From positions 1 to 61,964 of the forward strand of contig CABVAP010000001.1 in the NCBI GenBank assembly GCA_902496345.1: DNA of 61,964 nt. The letters run 5' to 3'. This DNA comes from an uncultured Eubacteriales bacterium. GTDB taxonomy: Bacteria > Bacillota > Clostridia > Lachnospirales > CAG-274. The position numbers and the translations under genes are program-made. Positions within the stretch are counted from its first letter, which is position 1. Every line of letters begins with the position of its first letter. Positions 18,129 through 26,894 of the stretch are shown here, in pieces. The notes under the pieces were generated by a model, which was not told the origin of the DNA, ran no database searches, and worked only from the letters and a program-made list of their open reading frames with translations.

Positions 18129-18236
18129 TTTAGTACCTCCTGTGGTTTTAATCCTCCACAAGTCAATAGCAAAGAACCGTAGACACCGTGTCTAGGCACC
18201 ACTTAGCAATATAACTTGTGTGTGTTTTCATAATAC
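18129..18236 (-). ncRNA. structured rpsB mRNA leader, candidate S2 autoregulatory element
   Basis: From the predicted transcription start (~18236) the leader folds as nested stems: an outer ACAAGT/ACTTGT pair, a middle pairing of TTGCTAA with a TTTGCTA-containing strand, and an apical TAGACA-CGG-TGTCTA hairpin. There is no U-tract, so control would act on translation or stability rather than termination. Ribosomal protein operons are often autoregulated through such leaders; binding of S2 here is inference. Confidence 0.5.
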
Positions 18237-18243
18237 GTTTGCT

Positions 18244-18272
18244 ATTGTACCATAACTTTCAAAATAATGCAA
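18244..18272 (-). promoter_or_regulatory. rpsB-tsf promoter
   Basis: Minus strand TTGCAT (18272-18267), 17 bp, TACAAT (18249-18244) with an extended TGG just before the -10. Confidence 0.8.
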
Positions 18273-18396
18273 GCATTTTTTTTAATTTTACAAAACTTTT
18301 TTTAATCCGAAATAATTGGTCATTTTTTTGTTTTTTTTGTTTTTTTGTATTTTAGTCTTTTAATTTTTTTCAAAACACAGGGCTAAATTTTTTACC

Positions 18397-18669
18397 CTAC
18401 TGAAATTTCTTCCAATAACTATCTTCTTTTTTCTGTTCCACAGCGTCAAAATATTTATCAACAATATCAAATATCTCGCTTTCGTCTTTGATTTGATAAT
18501 ATTTTTTGCCTGAAACTTCTTTCACATTCTTCTTTTTTATTTTAGGATTGTCCACCCATTTTTTAAAATTAGCTTCCCATTCGTTAGCCTTTGCTTCTCC
18601 CAAATCTTCATAACTTAAAATTTCCTCTTTAACTTCATAAACGAAATCATCAATAGTCATTTTTATCAT
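18397..18669 (-). CDS. small hypothetical protein
   Basis: A 90-residue highly charged, helical, soluble protein (many Lys/Glu) with no recognised motif; Trp residues near the middle and end (WEANFKKWV, YWKKFQ). Start MIKMTID is supported by AGGAGG eight bases before the first ATG. It is located 12 bases after ruvB and is probably the last gene of the ruvAB transcript. Function unknown. Confidence 0.7.
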   Translation of the reverse strand: MIKMTIDDFVYEVKEEILSYEDLGEAKANEWEANFKKWVDNPKIKKKNVKEVSGKKYYQIKDESEIFDIVDKYFDAVEQKKEDSYWKKFQ

Positions 18670-18681
18670 AACAGTTTCCTC

Positions 18682-19689
18682 CTAATTGTCATCGCTATTA
18701 ATTGCAAGACCAAAATGTCTGTATCCAAGTTCAGTAACCACCCTACCTCTAGGTGTTCGTTTAATATAACCAAGCTGTATTAAGTAAGGTTCGTAAACAT
18801 CTTCAATTGTGTCAGGTTCTTCACCGATTGAAACAGCAAGGGTTTCAAGTCCAACAGGACCACCTGCAAATTTTTCAATCATAGCCATAATCATATTTCT
18901 GTCTGTAATGTCAAGACCAACATCATCAACATCTAAAATATTTAAAGTTTCCCTCGAAACCTGTTCAGTTATAACCCCGTCATATTTAACTTCAGCAAAA
19001 TCACGAACACGTTTTAGAAATCTGTTAGCAATTCTCGGAGTTCCTCTGGACCTTCTAGCAATTTCAACAGCACCTTTTTCATCTATTTCAATATTTAAAA
19101 CATTAGCAGAACGTTTAATAATAGTTGTAAGGTCCGATGTATTGTATAATTCAAGTCTGCTTATAACTCCAAATCTGTCACGCAAGGGAGCAGTGAGAAG
19201 ACCTATTCTTGTTGTTGCCCCGACAAGAGTAAATTTAGGCAAATCAACACGAATACTTTTAGCAGACGGACCTTTACCTATAATAATGTCAAGTGCAAAA
19301 TCTTCCATAGCCGAATATAAAACTTCTTCAACAACCCTGTTCAGTCTGTGTATCTCATCAATAAAAAGCACGTCACCCTCACTAAGATTGTTTAATATAG
19401 CGGCCATATCACCGGCATTTTCAATAGCAGGGCCGGAAGTTATTTTTATACCAACACCAAGCTCATTTGCGATAATGTTAGATAAAGTTGTTTTTCCAAG
19501 ACCCGGAGGGCCGTATAAAAGAACGTGGTCAAGAGGTTCATTCCTTATTTTTGCCGCTTCAATGTAAACTTTAAGAGTATCTTTAACTTTATTTTGACCA
19601 ATATAATTATCAAGGGATTGAGGGCGAAGTTTTGGTTCAATTTCAACATCTTCATTTCTCAAACTGGTTTCAATAATACGTTTATCCAT
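18682..19689 (-). CDS. ruvB: Holliday junction branch migration ATPase RuvB
   Basis: A 335-residue AAA+ hexameric motor that drives Holliday junction migration with RuvA. LRPQSLDNYIGQ at the start, Walker A GPPGLGKTT, Walker B VLFIDEIHRL, the sensor ATTRIGLL segment and the C-terminal winged helix with RTPRGRVVTELG. I start it at the ATG at 19689 (MDKRIIETS), seven bases after AAAGGTG; a GTG three codons earlier lies inside the RBS. It follows ruvA by a few bases; ruvC is not in the window. Confidence 0.98.
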   Translation of the reverse strand: MDKRIIETSLRNEDVEIEPKLRPQSLDNYIGQNKVKDTLKVYIEAAKIRNEPLDHVLLYGPPGLGKTTLSNIIANELGVGIKITSGPAIENAGDMAAILNNLSEGDVLFIDEIHRLNRVVEEVLYSAMEDFALDIIIGKGPSAKSIRVDLPKFTLVGATTRIGLLTAPLRDRFGVISRLELYNTSDLTTIIKRSANVLNIEIDEKGAVEIARRSRGTPRIANRFLKRVRDFAEVKYDGVITEQVSRETLNILDVDDVGLDITDRNMIMAMIEKFAGGPVGLETLAVSIGEEPDTIEDVYEPYLIQLGYIKRTPRGRVVTELGYRHFGLAINSDDN

Positions 19690-19701
19690 TTTGTTCACCT
19701 T

Positions 19702-20313
19702 TTATTTTGCCGATAGCTTTTTAAGTACAATTTTTATAATCTCAGCAGAAGATAAATCATCTGTTGTTTCCATAACAGCTTTAACTGTTTCGCTTTTACC
19801 AAATCCAAGAGCAATAAGACCGTCTATAGCGTCTTGTTTTTCGCTGTTCATTTCATTTGATTTTGTAGAAATAGAAACTCCACTTGCTTCTAATTGTATA
19901 TCAGAATAATCAAATGTATCAACCTTGTCTTTAAGTTCAAGAGCAATTCTCTGAGCAATTTTCTTACCAATACCTTGTCCTTGAGAAAGAGCTTTAATAT
20001 CATCTGTTATGATAGCAAGAACAACATCTGCCGGCGACATAACAGCAAGTATTGCAAGAGCAGCTTTAGGTCCGACTCCCGAAACAGAGATAAGTTTATT
20101 AAAAATATCAATTTCGTCCATAGATAAAAAACCAAATAAGTTTATTCCGTCCTCTTTAACATTCATATAGGTGTATAATTTAACATTTTCACCTAAAGAA
20201 AGAGAACTTTTTGTACTTTCAGAAACCTGAATATTGTAGCCTATTCCGTTGTTTTCTATAATAACAAAACTTTCTGATATATAAGTAATTTCACCTTTTA
20301 TATAATTAATCAC
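19702..20313 (-). CDS. ruvA: Holliday junction DNA-binding protein RuvA
   Basis: A 203-residue RuvA: N-terminal OB-fold (MINYIKGEITYISESFVIIEN), helix-hairpin-helix region (LISVSGVGPKAALAIL; GIGKKIAQRIALELKDK) and the flexible-linker plus C-terminal domain III (DAIDGLIALGFGKSET) that contacts RuvB. Start is GTG at 20313 after AAGGAGAG. A TATAAT with TGG preceding lies ~30 bp upstream. It is divergent from spoVT. Confidence 0.97.
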   Translation of the reverse strand: MINYIKGEITYISESFVIIENNGIGYNIQVSESTKSSLSLGENVKLYTYMNVKEDGINLFGFLSMDEIDIFNKLISVSGVGPKAALAILAVMSPADVVLAIITDDIKALSQGQGIGKKIAQRIALELKDKVDTFDYSDIQLEASGVSISTKSNEMNSEKQDAIDGLIALGFGKSETVKAVMETTDDLSSAEIIKIVLKKLSAK

Positions 20314-20481
20314 GTTTAAACTCTCCTTAAAAAAATAGCTAGCTTATTATACCACACCTTTGTTCAAAATAAAAGCCTAAACAGAAACTTTTTTCCATAA
20401 TTTGATTTTATAAAATTTTGCATAAAAATCCTAAAAAAACAAATAATAGTCATACAATCTTGTATTTAGGAGGTAAAAAAA

Positions 20482-21027
20482 TTGAAAGCTACAGGAATTG
20501 TTAGAAGAATAGATGATTTAGGTAGGGTTGTTATTCCAAAAGAAATCAGACGAACATTAAGAATAAGAGAAGGCGACCCACTTGAAATATTTACAGATAG
20601 TAATGGGGAAATTATTTTAAAGAAATATTCACCTATTGGCGAACTCGGTGCATTTGCTAAGGAATATGCTGAAAGCCTTGCCCAAAATGCCGGTCATATA
20701 ACTTGTATAGTTGATAAAGACCAAATTATAGCTGTTTCCGGTGGAGCAAAAAAAGAATTTATGGAAAAGCATATTTCAGGAGAACTTGAAAAAGTAATTA
20801 ATTCCAGAAATACCCACGTTGCTGAAAGAAATGATAAGAACTTTGTTCCTATTTTGGAAGATGATAACGAATCTATTTATAGCCACGAACTAATTACGCC
20901 AATAATTTCAGATGGTGATGTATTAGGTGCAATAGTAATGTTATCCGATAATCAAAAAATGGGCGAAGTCGAAGAAAAATTGGCCCAAACAGCATCAGGA
21001 TTTTTAGGTAAACAAATGGAACAATAA
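20482..21027 (+). CDS. spoVT: stage V sporulation regulator SpoVT
   Basis: A 181-residue DNA-binding regulator of late forespore genes. N-terminal swapped-hairpin AbrB domain (KATGIVRRIDDLGRVVIPKE) and C-terminal GAF domain (~55-178). The start is a TTG directly behind AGGAGGTAAAAAAA. Its presence indicates an endospore former. In Bacillus the gene is forespore (sigma-G) controlled; I could not place a convincing sigma-G promoter here. It ends in a strong terminator. Confidence 0.96.
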   Translation: MKATGIVRRIDDLGRVVIPKEIRRTLRIREGDPLEIFTDSNGEIILKKYSPIGELGAFAKEYAESLAQNAGHITCIVDKDQIIAVSGGAKKEFMEKHISGELEKVINSRNTHVAERNDKNFVPILEDDNESIYSHELITPIISDGDVLGAIVMLSDNQKMGEVEEKLAQTASGFLGKQMEQ

Positions 21028-21028
21028 C

Positions 21029-21080
21029 AAAACCCCAACATATATTAGATTTTTCACTAATATATGTTGGGGTTTTATTT
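21029..21080 (+). terminator. spoVT terminator
   Basis: An 18-bp perfect stem, AACCCCAACATATATTAG at 21031-21048 with its complement at 21057-21074, then TTTTATTTT. Its sequence resembles the terminator at 53866-53912. Confidence 0.92.
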
Positions 21081-21240
21081 TAAATAACTTACATTTTGAA
21101 ATTTTTATTTTATCTGTTTTTCTAAAATTTCCGATACTACTTGACATTTTCTAACTATTAGACAACATTATAGGTGATTGATGATTAAAATTAATATTGT
21201 ATTTTTTTATCCCAACACAACCAATTTTATCTTATAGACT

Positions 21241-21969
21241 TTAAAATTTAAAACTATCATCTAATGCCTTTTGAAACACCATAGCTGCATCTTTTGCTGT
21301 TATAGCACCGTCGCCATCAACATCAACATACTTCATATAGCCTGACAATTTTTCTTCAATAGGCATAGATTTGTTTTTGTCAAGTACTTTTGCAAGAATA
21401 ATAGCTGCATCATTTGCTGTTATAGTGTTATTAGTATCTGCGTCACCAACAATTAAATCAGCTGTATTATTTTCGTCAATAGCTAATACTACATTTTCTG
21501 TTCTAAAACTAATATCATTTAAATTTTTATCATAAACAGATAGTCCGTTTTCATCTACCCAATCTATACTTATAAAATCCGACAATATATTAGACTTTAC
21601 TTTAAAAGAAAAAGTTCCAATTAGACCGTTTGTCGATATAGTATTAAGAGAATCATACGTAATATTAATTGTATCAATTTCTGTCAAATCAACACTGCTT
21701 GAATCAATAGTTGTAAGTGCTGTAAATTGGCTGTTATTTGAAAAAGTTACAGGCGTAATAACATTTTTATCAAACTTAATTTTAAGCGTAAACCCTGCTA
21801 TTCCGGGGTTATTTTTTATTGACATTTTAACATCAAATTGCTGACCAGGTTTAACAGTAGAAGAGTTACTTTCCAGACTAATAATCATAGTTTCGCTTGC
21901 CAAAACAATATTTACAGAACATAAAATCATACTAATTGTCAACACAAATAATATCATTTTTTTAATCAT
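21241..21969 (-). CDS. secreted cohesin-dockerin protein
   Basis: A 242-residue exported protein. Signal peptide 1-24; cohesin-like beta-sandwich ~27-165 (SLESNSSTVKPGQQFDVKM ... AGFTLKIKFDKNVITPV); C-terminal dockerin with two repeats, the first with a weakened calcium loop (GDADTNNTITANDAAIILAKV) and the second canonical (VDVDGDGAITAKDAAMVFQKA). A protein holding one cohesin and one dockerin can act as an adaptor linking other subunits. It lies 18 bases after the GH25 gene, which also ends in cohesin plus dockerin, so both are probably one transcript. RBS AAAGGGGG. Confidence 0.85.
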   Translation of the reverse strand: MIKKMILFVLTISMILCSVNIVLASETMIISLESNSSTVKPGQQFDVKMSIKNNPGIAGFTLKIKFDKNVITPVTFSNNSQFTALTTIDSSSVDLTEIDTINITYDSLNTISTNGLIGTFSFKVKSNILSDFISIDWVDENGLSVYDKNLNDISFRTENVVLAIDENNTADLIVGDADTNNTITANDAAIILAKVLDKNKSMPIEEKLSGYMKYVDVDGDGAITAKDAAMVFQKALDDSFKF

Positions 21970-21987
21970 AGCAGATTCCCCCTTTAA

Positions 21988-24900
21988 CTATAAATTAATA
22001 TCAGGCCAACCTGCGATATATTGCCTAATTTTAAGAATATCCTTTCCATTTACTATGCCATCACCTGTGACATCTGCTGCTTTAAGCTGTGAATTATCCA
22101 ATTCAGCTGTTGGCCAGCCGGCAACATATTGTCGTAACAATAACACATCTTTTCCATTTATTATTCCGTCTTTGTTTACATCACCCATTTTTATATCCGA
22201 AATCATAATTGTTGTAGATGTGTAGCTATAGTCAATATCTTCAAGTTTACTTGTTGTAAACATAGTTGTGTTATCATTCACATCTATATTATAATCCCCA
22301 GCCTCAACATTATCATTTATTTTAAACCTTATGGTAAATAAATTACCGTTACAATCTATATCGTTTATGCTATCCCATACAAATTTAACTTCTCCAAATT
22401 TTGACATATCGGCACCAGAATCTAAAGTTGAAATCATATCCGAAAAATTAGAGCTTTTTGTATAAGAAATCGGATACATAATTTGGTTATCATATTTCAA
22501 GATAATATTAAAACAAGATAGATTTTTGCTACTATTATCTAGAGTAACATTTACATCAACGTATCCACCCTTTGATGCATTACCTCCACTTAATGAAAGA
22601 AACATCATATCATTTTTTTGCCATACAGCATATAACGTTACATTTGCATTGCTACTATATGTGCCGTTTGGTTGGTATGTCGCAGTTGTCGCATTTGCCA
22701 TTGTTGCCCAGCCTAAAAATGTATATCCTGACCTTGTTGGTTTTGTTCCACTAAGTACTAAATTTACATTTTCTGTTTTAGTTTGGCTACTTGGTACTCC
22801 ACTTCCACCATTTGCATTGTAACTAACGGTATAATATGCAACTTTCTTTTGCCATACAGCATATAACGTTACATCTGCATTGCTACTATATGTGCCGTTT
22901 GGTTGGTATGTCGCAGTTGTCGCATTTGCCATTGTTGCCCAGCCTAAAAATGTATATCCTGACCTTGTTGGTTTTGTTCCACTAAGTACTAAATTTACAT
23001 TTTCTGTTTTAGTTTGGCTACTTGGTACTCCACTTCCACCATTTGCATTGTAACTAACAGTATAATATACAACATTCTTTTCCCATACAGCATATAACGT
23101 TACATCTGCATTGCTACTATATGTACCATTTGGTTGATATGTTGCACTTGTTGCATTCACCGTTGTTGCCCAACCTACAAATGTATATCCTGTTCTTGTT
23201 GGCTTTGTTCCACTAAGCACTAAGTTTACATTTTCTGTTTTGGTTTGGCTACTTGGGGTTCCGGTTCCTCCATTTGCATTGTAACTAACGGTATAATATG
23301 TAACATTCTTTTTCCACACGGCATATAATGTCACATTTGCATTACTACTGTATGTACCATTTGGTTGATATGTTGCACTTGTTGCATTTGCCGTTGTTGC
23401 CCAACCTAAAAATGTATATCCTGACCTTGTTGGTTTTGTTCCACTCAATGTAATATTTACACCATAAGTTTTTGTCTGATTTGCCGGTGTACCACTTCCA
23501 CCATTCGCATTATAAGCTACAGTATAAGTCATTTTTTTCCAAATAGCATATAAAGTTATGGCAGAATCGCCTTTATATACACTGTTAGATTGATATGCTA
23601 CACTTGTTGCATTCGCGGTTGTTCCCCAACCTGCAAATGTATATCCTGTTCTTGTTGGCTTTGTAGAACTTAACGTTAAATCAACCTTATGTATCTTTGT
23701 TTGACTTGCTGGCGCTCCGGTTCCTCCGTTTGCATTAAAATTAACAGCGTATTTATAGTAGTTACCCCCACTGGCCGGCATTGCTGAGTAGTTACCGTAA
23801 TTGTCATAGGCATATATATGTGTGTTGTAAAATCCTTGTTCGTCCTTATGGTCACTATATTTTACATTGTAAGTATACGTATTACCATTTTTTGTACCAG
23901 ATGCTTTTGGGTTTGTTGCCCAATTTGGAAAAATATCATCTTTGTCATTAGCAGTTGTCCAAGTCGGGAATTGAACCCTATTAACTCCCTTATTATCTGT
24001 AACTGTACAAGTTATTATATAACCTGTAGTTTCTTTTTTTACACTAACATTACTTATGACAGGGGCTGTTCTATCAATATATTTTGCTACACAAGGTACA
24101 CCCGTAACATTTCTCTGGTCATCGTATGCGTAAATATGGGTTGTATAATTTCCCTCTGCATAGTTCCACATAGATACATCAATCCTGCAATAATAAGTAT
24201 TTCCAACTATTTTTGTAGGTGTAAGCCATTCCCAATTTCCATTTTCAAGTTTAGTTGGGAATAGAACTTCTGTAACTCTATTATCATCAGTTATTGTAGC
24301 ATAAGCAGTATATCCATCTCTGTCTACATCTTTAATATTCCAAGAGCTTATTACCGGAGCTGTTGAATTGCTTACATAGCTACCAAAATAGAAATTCAAA
24401 TCAACATTACCACTTATTCCACTAACTTTACCGGAACTAGTTGCTTGCCACATTTCATAGTCCCCTGAATATGTACAGTTAGAATTATATTGAGCAACCC
24501 ATTTATGCCAACTTGAATTATTAAAAACTGAACTTGTTAATTTTGAAGTCCACCAGTATTTATTTGCATACACTCCAACCTCATAACCTGCATTTTGTAC
24601 CGTATCACAAAAAGTCTTTGCAATATTTCCAAGTGTGCTGGCAGATAATCCACTTTGTGTATTGTCTTCTAAGTCGATATATATAGGAAAATCTAAATTA
24701 TAACCCTTCACAAGACGTAAAACGTGGTCAGCCTCGCTCTTTGCTTGAGAAGTATTTTGTGCATAAGAATAAATATAAACTCCAAAAGGAATACCCAAAG
24801 AGGTACAAGCATTTGCGTTTGCAGACCATTGACTATCATCTTGACTTGAATAATTATCTCCAAACCCACAACGTATTATAGCATAGTCAACATCTGTATT

Positions 24901-25383
24901 TTTAACTTGATTCCAATTTATTGACCCTTGATGTTTACTTACATCAATACCTTTCATTGTTGCACCGTCAATAATTTGACCAGAATCATTGTAAAAAACA
25001 CCGTTTTCCTTGCCCCAAGCTCCGGCAGATGCTAAATCAATGTCAGAATCTCCACTTTGTAATATGTTTTCACCGTCAACATATCTCCAGCTATTTTCTT
25101 TTAGTTCTGTCTGTTCCGGTACTTCTTCTGTAAGAGCTACATTTTCTACATCTTCTGAATTTTGAATTTCCTCTTCTGCAAGAACTACATTTTCTGAATT
25201 TTCAGTTTCTGTATCATTTTGCTCATCGTCTAATACGTGAATTACTGCCCCTGAAACAGATACGTCACTGTTTTCAGAATTAACAATTTCACTTTCACCA
25301 ACATAATCTGCTAAAACAAAATTACAACTTGTGAAAATCATAAAAACAGCCAATAAGAAACTTATAAACCTTTTGTTATTCAT
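21988..25383 (-). CDS. GH25 lysozyme with B-repeats, cohesin and dockerin
   Basis: A ~1131-residue exported protein, starting at the ATG at 25383 behind GGAGTG. Order: signal peptide (...SCNFVLAD), acidic linker, GH25 muramidase domain ~150-345 (GIDVSKHQGSINW, IYIDLED, final VDLNFYFG; the catalytic acidic residues are in place), two GBS_Bsp-like beta domains ~355-545, five ~77-residue Listeria-Bacteroides/InlB-type B-repeats (YNANGGSG..PTRSGYTFLGW), a cohesin-like domain, and a dockerin with two good calcium loops (GDVNKDGIINGKD, ADVTGDGIVNGKD). It may remodel peptidoglycan around the surface apparatus encoded upstream, or act on other bacteria. The multiple binding modules suggest it is held in a surface complex. 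Confidence 0.9.
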   Translation of the reverse strand: MNNKRFISFLLAVFMIFTSCNFVLADYVGESEIVNSENSDVSVSGAVIHVLDDEQNDTETENSENVVLAEEEIQNSEDVENVALTEEVPEQTELKENSWRYVDGENILQSGDSDIDLASAGAWGKENGVFYNDSGQIIDGATMKGIDVSKHQGSINWNQVKNTDVDYAIIRCGFGDNYSSQDDSQWSANANACTSLGIPFGVYIYSYAQNTSQAKSEADHVLRLVKGYNLDFPIYIDLEDNTQSGLSASTLGNIAKTFCDTVQNAGYEVGVYANKYWWTSKLTSSVFNNSSWHKWVAQYNSNCTYSGDYEMWQATSSGKVSGISGNVDLNFYFGSYVSNSTAPVISSWNIKDVDRDGYTAYATITDDNRVTEVLFPTKLENGNWEWLTPTKIVGNTYYCRIDVSMWNYAEGNYTTHIYAYDDQRNVTGVPCVAKYIDRTAPVISNVSVKKETTGYIITCTVTDNKGVNRVQFPTWTTANDKDDIFPNWATNPKASGTKNGNTYTYNVKYSDHKDEQGFYNTHIYAYDNYGNYSAMPASGGNYYKYAVNFNANGGTGAPASQTKIHKVDLTLSSTKPTRTGYTFAGWGTTANATSVAYQSNSVYKGDSAITLYAIWKKMTYTVAYNANGGSGTPANQTKTYGVNITLSGTKPTRSGYTFLGWATTANATSATYQPNGTYSSNANVTLYAVWKKNVTYYTVSYNANGGTGTPSSQTKTENVNLVLSGTKPTRTGYTFVGWATTVNATSATYQPNGTYSSNADVTLYAVWEKNVVYYTVSYNANGGSGVPSSQTKTENVNLVLSGTKPTRSGYTFLGWATMANATTATYQPNGTYSSNADVTLYAVWQKKVAYYTVSYNANGGSGVPSSQTKTENVNLVLSGTKPTRSGYTFLGWATMANATTATYQPNGTYSSNANVTLYAVWQKNDMMFLSLSGGNASKGGYVDVNVTLDNSSKNLSCFNIILKYDNQIMYPISYTKSSNFSDMISTLDSGADMSKFGEVKFVWDSINDIDCNGNLFTIRFKINDNVEAGDYNIDVNDNTTMFTTSKLEDIDYSYTSTTIMISDIKMGDVNKDGIINGKDVLLLRQYVAGWPTAELDNSQLKAADVTGDGIVNGKDILKIRQYIAGWPDINL
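22621..23763 (-). repeat. five tandem ~231-bp direct repeats in the GH25 gene
   Basis: Unit starts at 22621, 22852, 23083, 23314 (spacing 231, 231, 231) and 23539 (225), each coding one 75-77 residue B-repeat. The two 3'-most units of the gene (22621-23082) differ at only a few bases, a sign of recent duplication or gene conversion; the unit at the 23.5-kb end is the most diverged. Copy number could change by recombination. Confidence 0.9.
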
Positions 25384-25557
25384 AAAAAACACTCCTTTCA
25401 AAAACACCTATAGTTTTAATAAAATCCCTCCTTAAAACAAAATATTTTTTTATAATTTATTTTATTTAATAATTGCATAAATTTCAGCATAACTTTCTTC
25501 ATATATCTAAAGTAGCAAAAAATCGCTATTTTTTAGTCCCTTAATTAAGTCTTATTA

Positions 25558-26685
25558 TCAACTTAATCTGTATGGTTCTACTTCAGTTCCTAAACCCATT
25601 TTAAAAATTCCATTGGCTGACTCATTCAAGAAAAAAGCAGGACGAATACCAGCAGCAATTGACGAATCCACAAACCTAACATTGCCAGCATAATCGCCTG
25701 GATTTGGAACTATCCATCTAACATTATTAAGATATTTCCACGCCGTAGCACAAGTATATGGAGTTCTAAGAGTATACGAAAAGTATTTATGTTCTCTTGT
25801 TTCATGACCATTAATCAAAGCCCCACTTGTAGCTTCTGCCTCTTTATAATAATTATCAAAACTTTTATAAACAGTATTTACTTGTTTTACATCTAACAAA
25901 AATATCCTATCCTCACACATTTCACTATCTGCAACATCATAATTCTGAACCGATGTTTCTATATAAAAATTATGTTTAAATAGATTTTCCTTTACTTCTT
26001 CAGAATATTCGTATGGAGGAATAATGGATTTCTGAGTAACTTTTTGTATAAGCGTTTTTTCTTGAGAATTAAAATTTGTTAAAAATCCTGACTCATCGCT
26101 ATATTCATCAGACACTACATGTTCTCTATCTGGTGGATTACCACAACTCCAAATTACATTTCCTGAATCTTTATCCGAATTTAACCAATCACGAATGTTA
26201 CTATCACCCCAATAGTTAGAACCACCACTCCTCGATCTTATTATATTGTTAATATCCGATATTTGTCTAAATTCTTTGTATCCTCTTCCATGACTACCCA
26301 CGGTATTATCTCCAAAAGCGTCAAAAGCTTTAAAACATAAAATCTTATCACTTAACATCAACGGCAAATATCCTTCTTTATACTCTGTAGCTGTATCTGT
26401 TGCATCCATAACAGGGTTGCCATTCTTATCATATCCTTTTATTTTTTCAAAAGAAACACACCTCCAAAGTATATTTTCACCAAGATAATTTCCCATTTCT
26501 ATATAATCACCTAATTTTAATTGTGTATCAGAATTTTCATTTTCATCATACGTGGCATCAATTATCGTATTTTTTTCTATATCTAAGTCAGCAGTTGTTT
26601 CCGAATAAATGTAATGGCTACTCTGTTCACCACAACCTACTAATACAAACATCACTACTAAAATCAATAAATTTATCTTTTTCAT
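25558..26685 (-). CDS. DUF6273 lipoprotein
   Basis: A 375-residue lipoprotein: short signal with lipobox LVGC (Cys ~18), acidic linker, then a DUF6273 region that begins LKLGDYIEMGNYLGENILWR and ends GIRPAFFLNESANG, with the internal YWGDSNIRDWLNS hallmark. Proteins of this family resemble formylglycine-enzyme/C-type-lectin-like folds, but no activity is established. It is anchored outside the membrane. It has its own promoter joined to the inverted-repeat element that also precedes the Tad operon, which argues for shared control. RBS AGGAGGG. Confidence 0.8.
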   Translation of the reverse strand: MKKINLLILVVMFVLVGCGEQSSHYIYSETTADLDIEKNTIIDATYDENENSDTQLKLGDYIEMGNYLGENILWRCVSFEKIKGYDKNGNPVMDATDTATEYKEGYLPLMLSDKILCFKAFDAFGDNTVGSHGRGYKEFRQISDINNIIRSRSGGSNYWGDSNIRDWLNSDKDSGNVIWSCGNPPDREHVVSDEYSDESGFLTNFNSQEKTLIQKVTQKSIIPPYEYSEEVKENLFKHNFYIETSVQNYDVADSEMCEDRIFLLDVKQVNTVYKSFDNYYKEAEATSGALINGHETREHKYFSYTLRTPYTCATAWKYLNNVRWIVPNPGDYAGNVRFVDSSIAAGIRPAFFLNESANGIFKMGLGTEVEPYRLS

Positions 26686-26757
26686 AATTTTCCCTCCTAA
26701 ACAGATTATTTAAGTCCCCAAAATACAGATATAACAACATCAATTATTTATATGTTT

Positions 26758-26831
26758 AGTGTATATTAACAATAAATTTTTTTCAATATGTGACAACAAA
26801 GATACAAAAATAAATATAGCTGTCACATATT
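26758..26831 (-). promoter_or_regulatory. inverted-repeat operator and promoter, copy A
   Basis: Arms AATATGTGACAAC (26785-26797) and GCTGTCACATATT (26819-26831), 13 bp with one mismatch, 21 bp apart. On the minus strand TTGAAA (26786-26781), 17 bp, TACACT (26763-26758) points to the DUF6273 gene; the -35 overlaps the inner arm by two bases. The same element with the same register is at 52237-52310. Confidence 0.8.
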
Positions 26832-26850
26832 TCATCAATTATCAACAATG

Positions 26851-26889
26851 TTTAATAAGGCTATCTGAAAATTTGACAGCCTTATTAAA
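26851..26889 (-). terminator. terminator of the stalk/propeller gene
   Basis: TTTAATAAGGCTATC (26851-26865) pairs with GACAGCCTTATTAAA (26875-26889), one wobble, immediately after the stop of the gene at 26895. The U-tract is formed only by the arms, so the end may be imperfect. Confidence 0.65.
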
Positions 26890-26894
26890 CAACT

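Noticed and set aside
20380..20481. Sigma-G promoter for spoVT
   Set aside because: Several GCATA/CATA-like strings exist but none had the right spacing, so no call was made.
22526..22822. Plus-strand frame inside the GH25 repeats
   Set aside because: It is a shadow of the repeated coding DNA with no RBS or family likeness.
22621..23763. Tandem repeats considered as a CRISPR-like array
   Set aside because: The 231-bp units encode successive B-repeats in frame and have no unique spacers.
26785..26831. The TGTGAC/GTCACA arms as a CRP/FNR site
   Set aside because: The half-sites are separated by far more than the 6 bp of a CRP-type palindrome, so a different kind of regulator is more likely.
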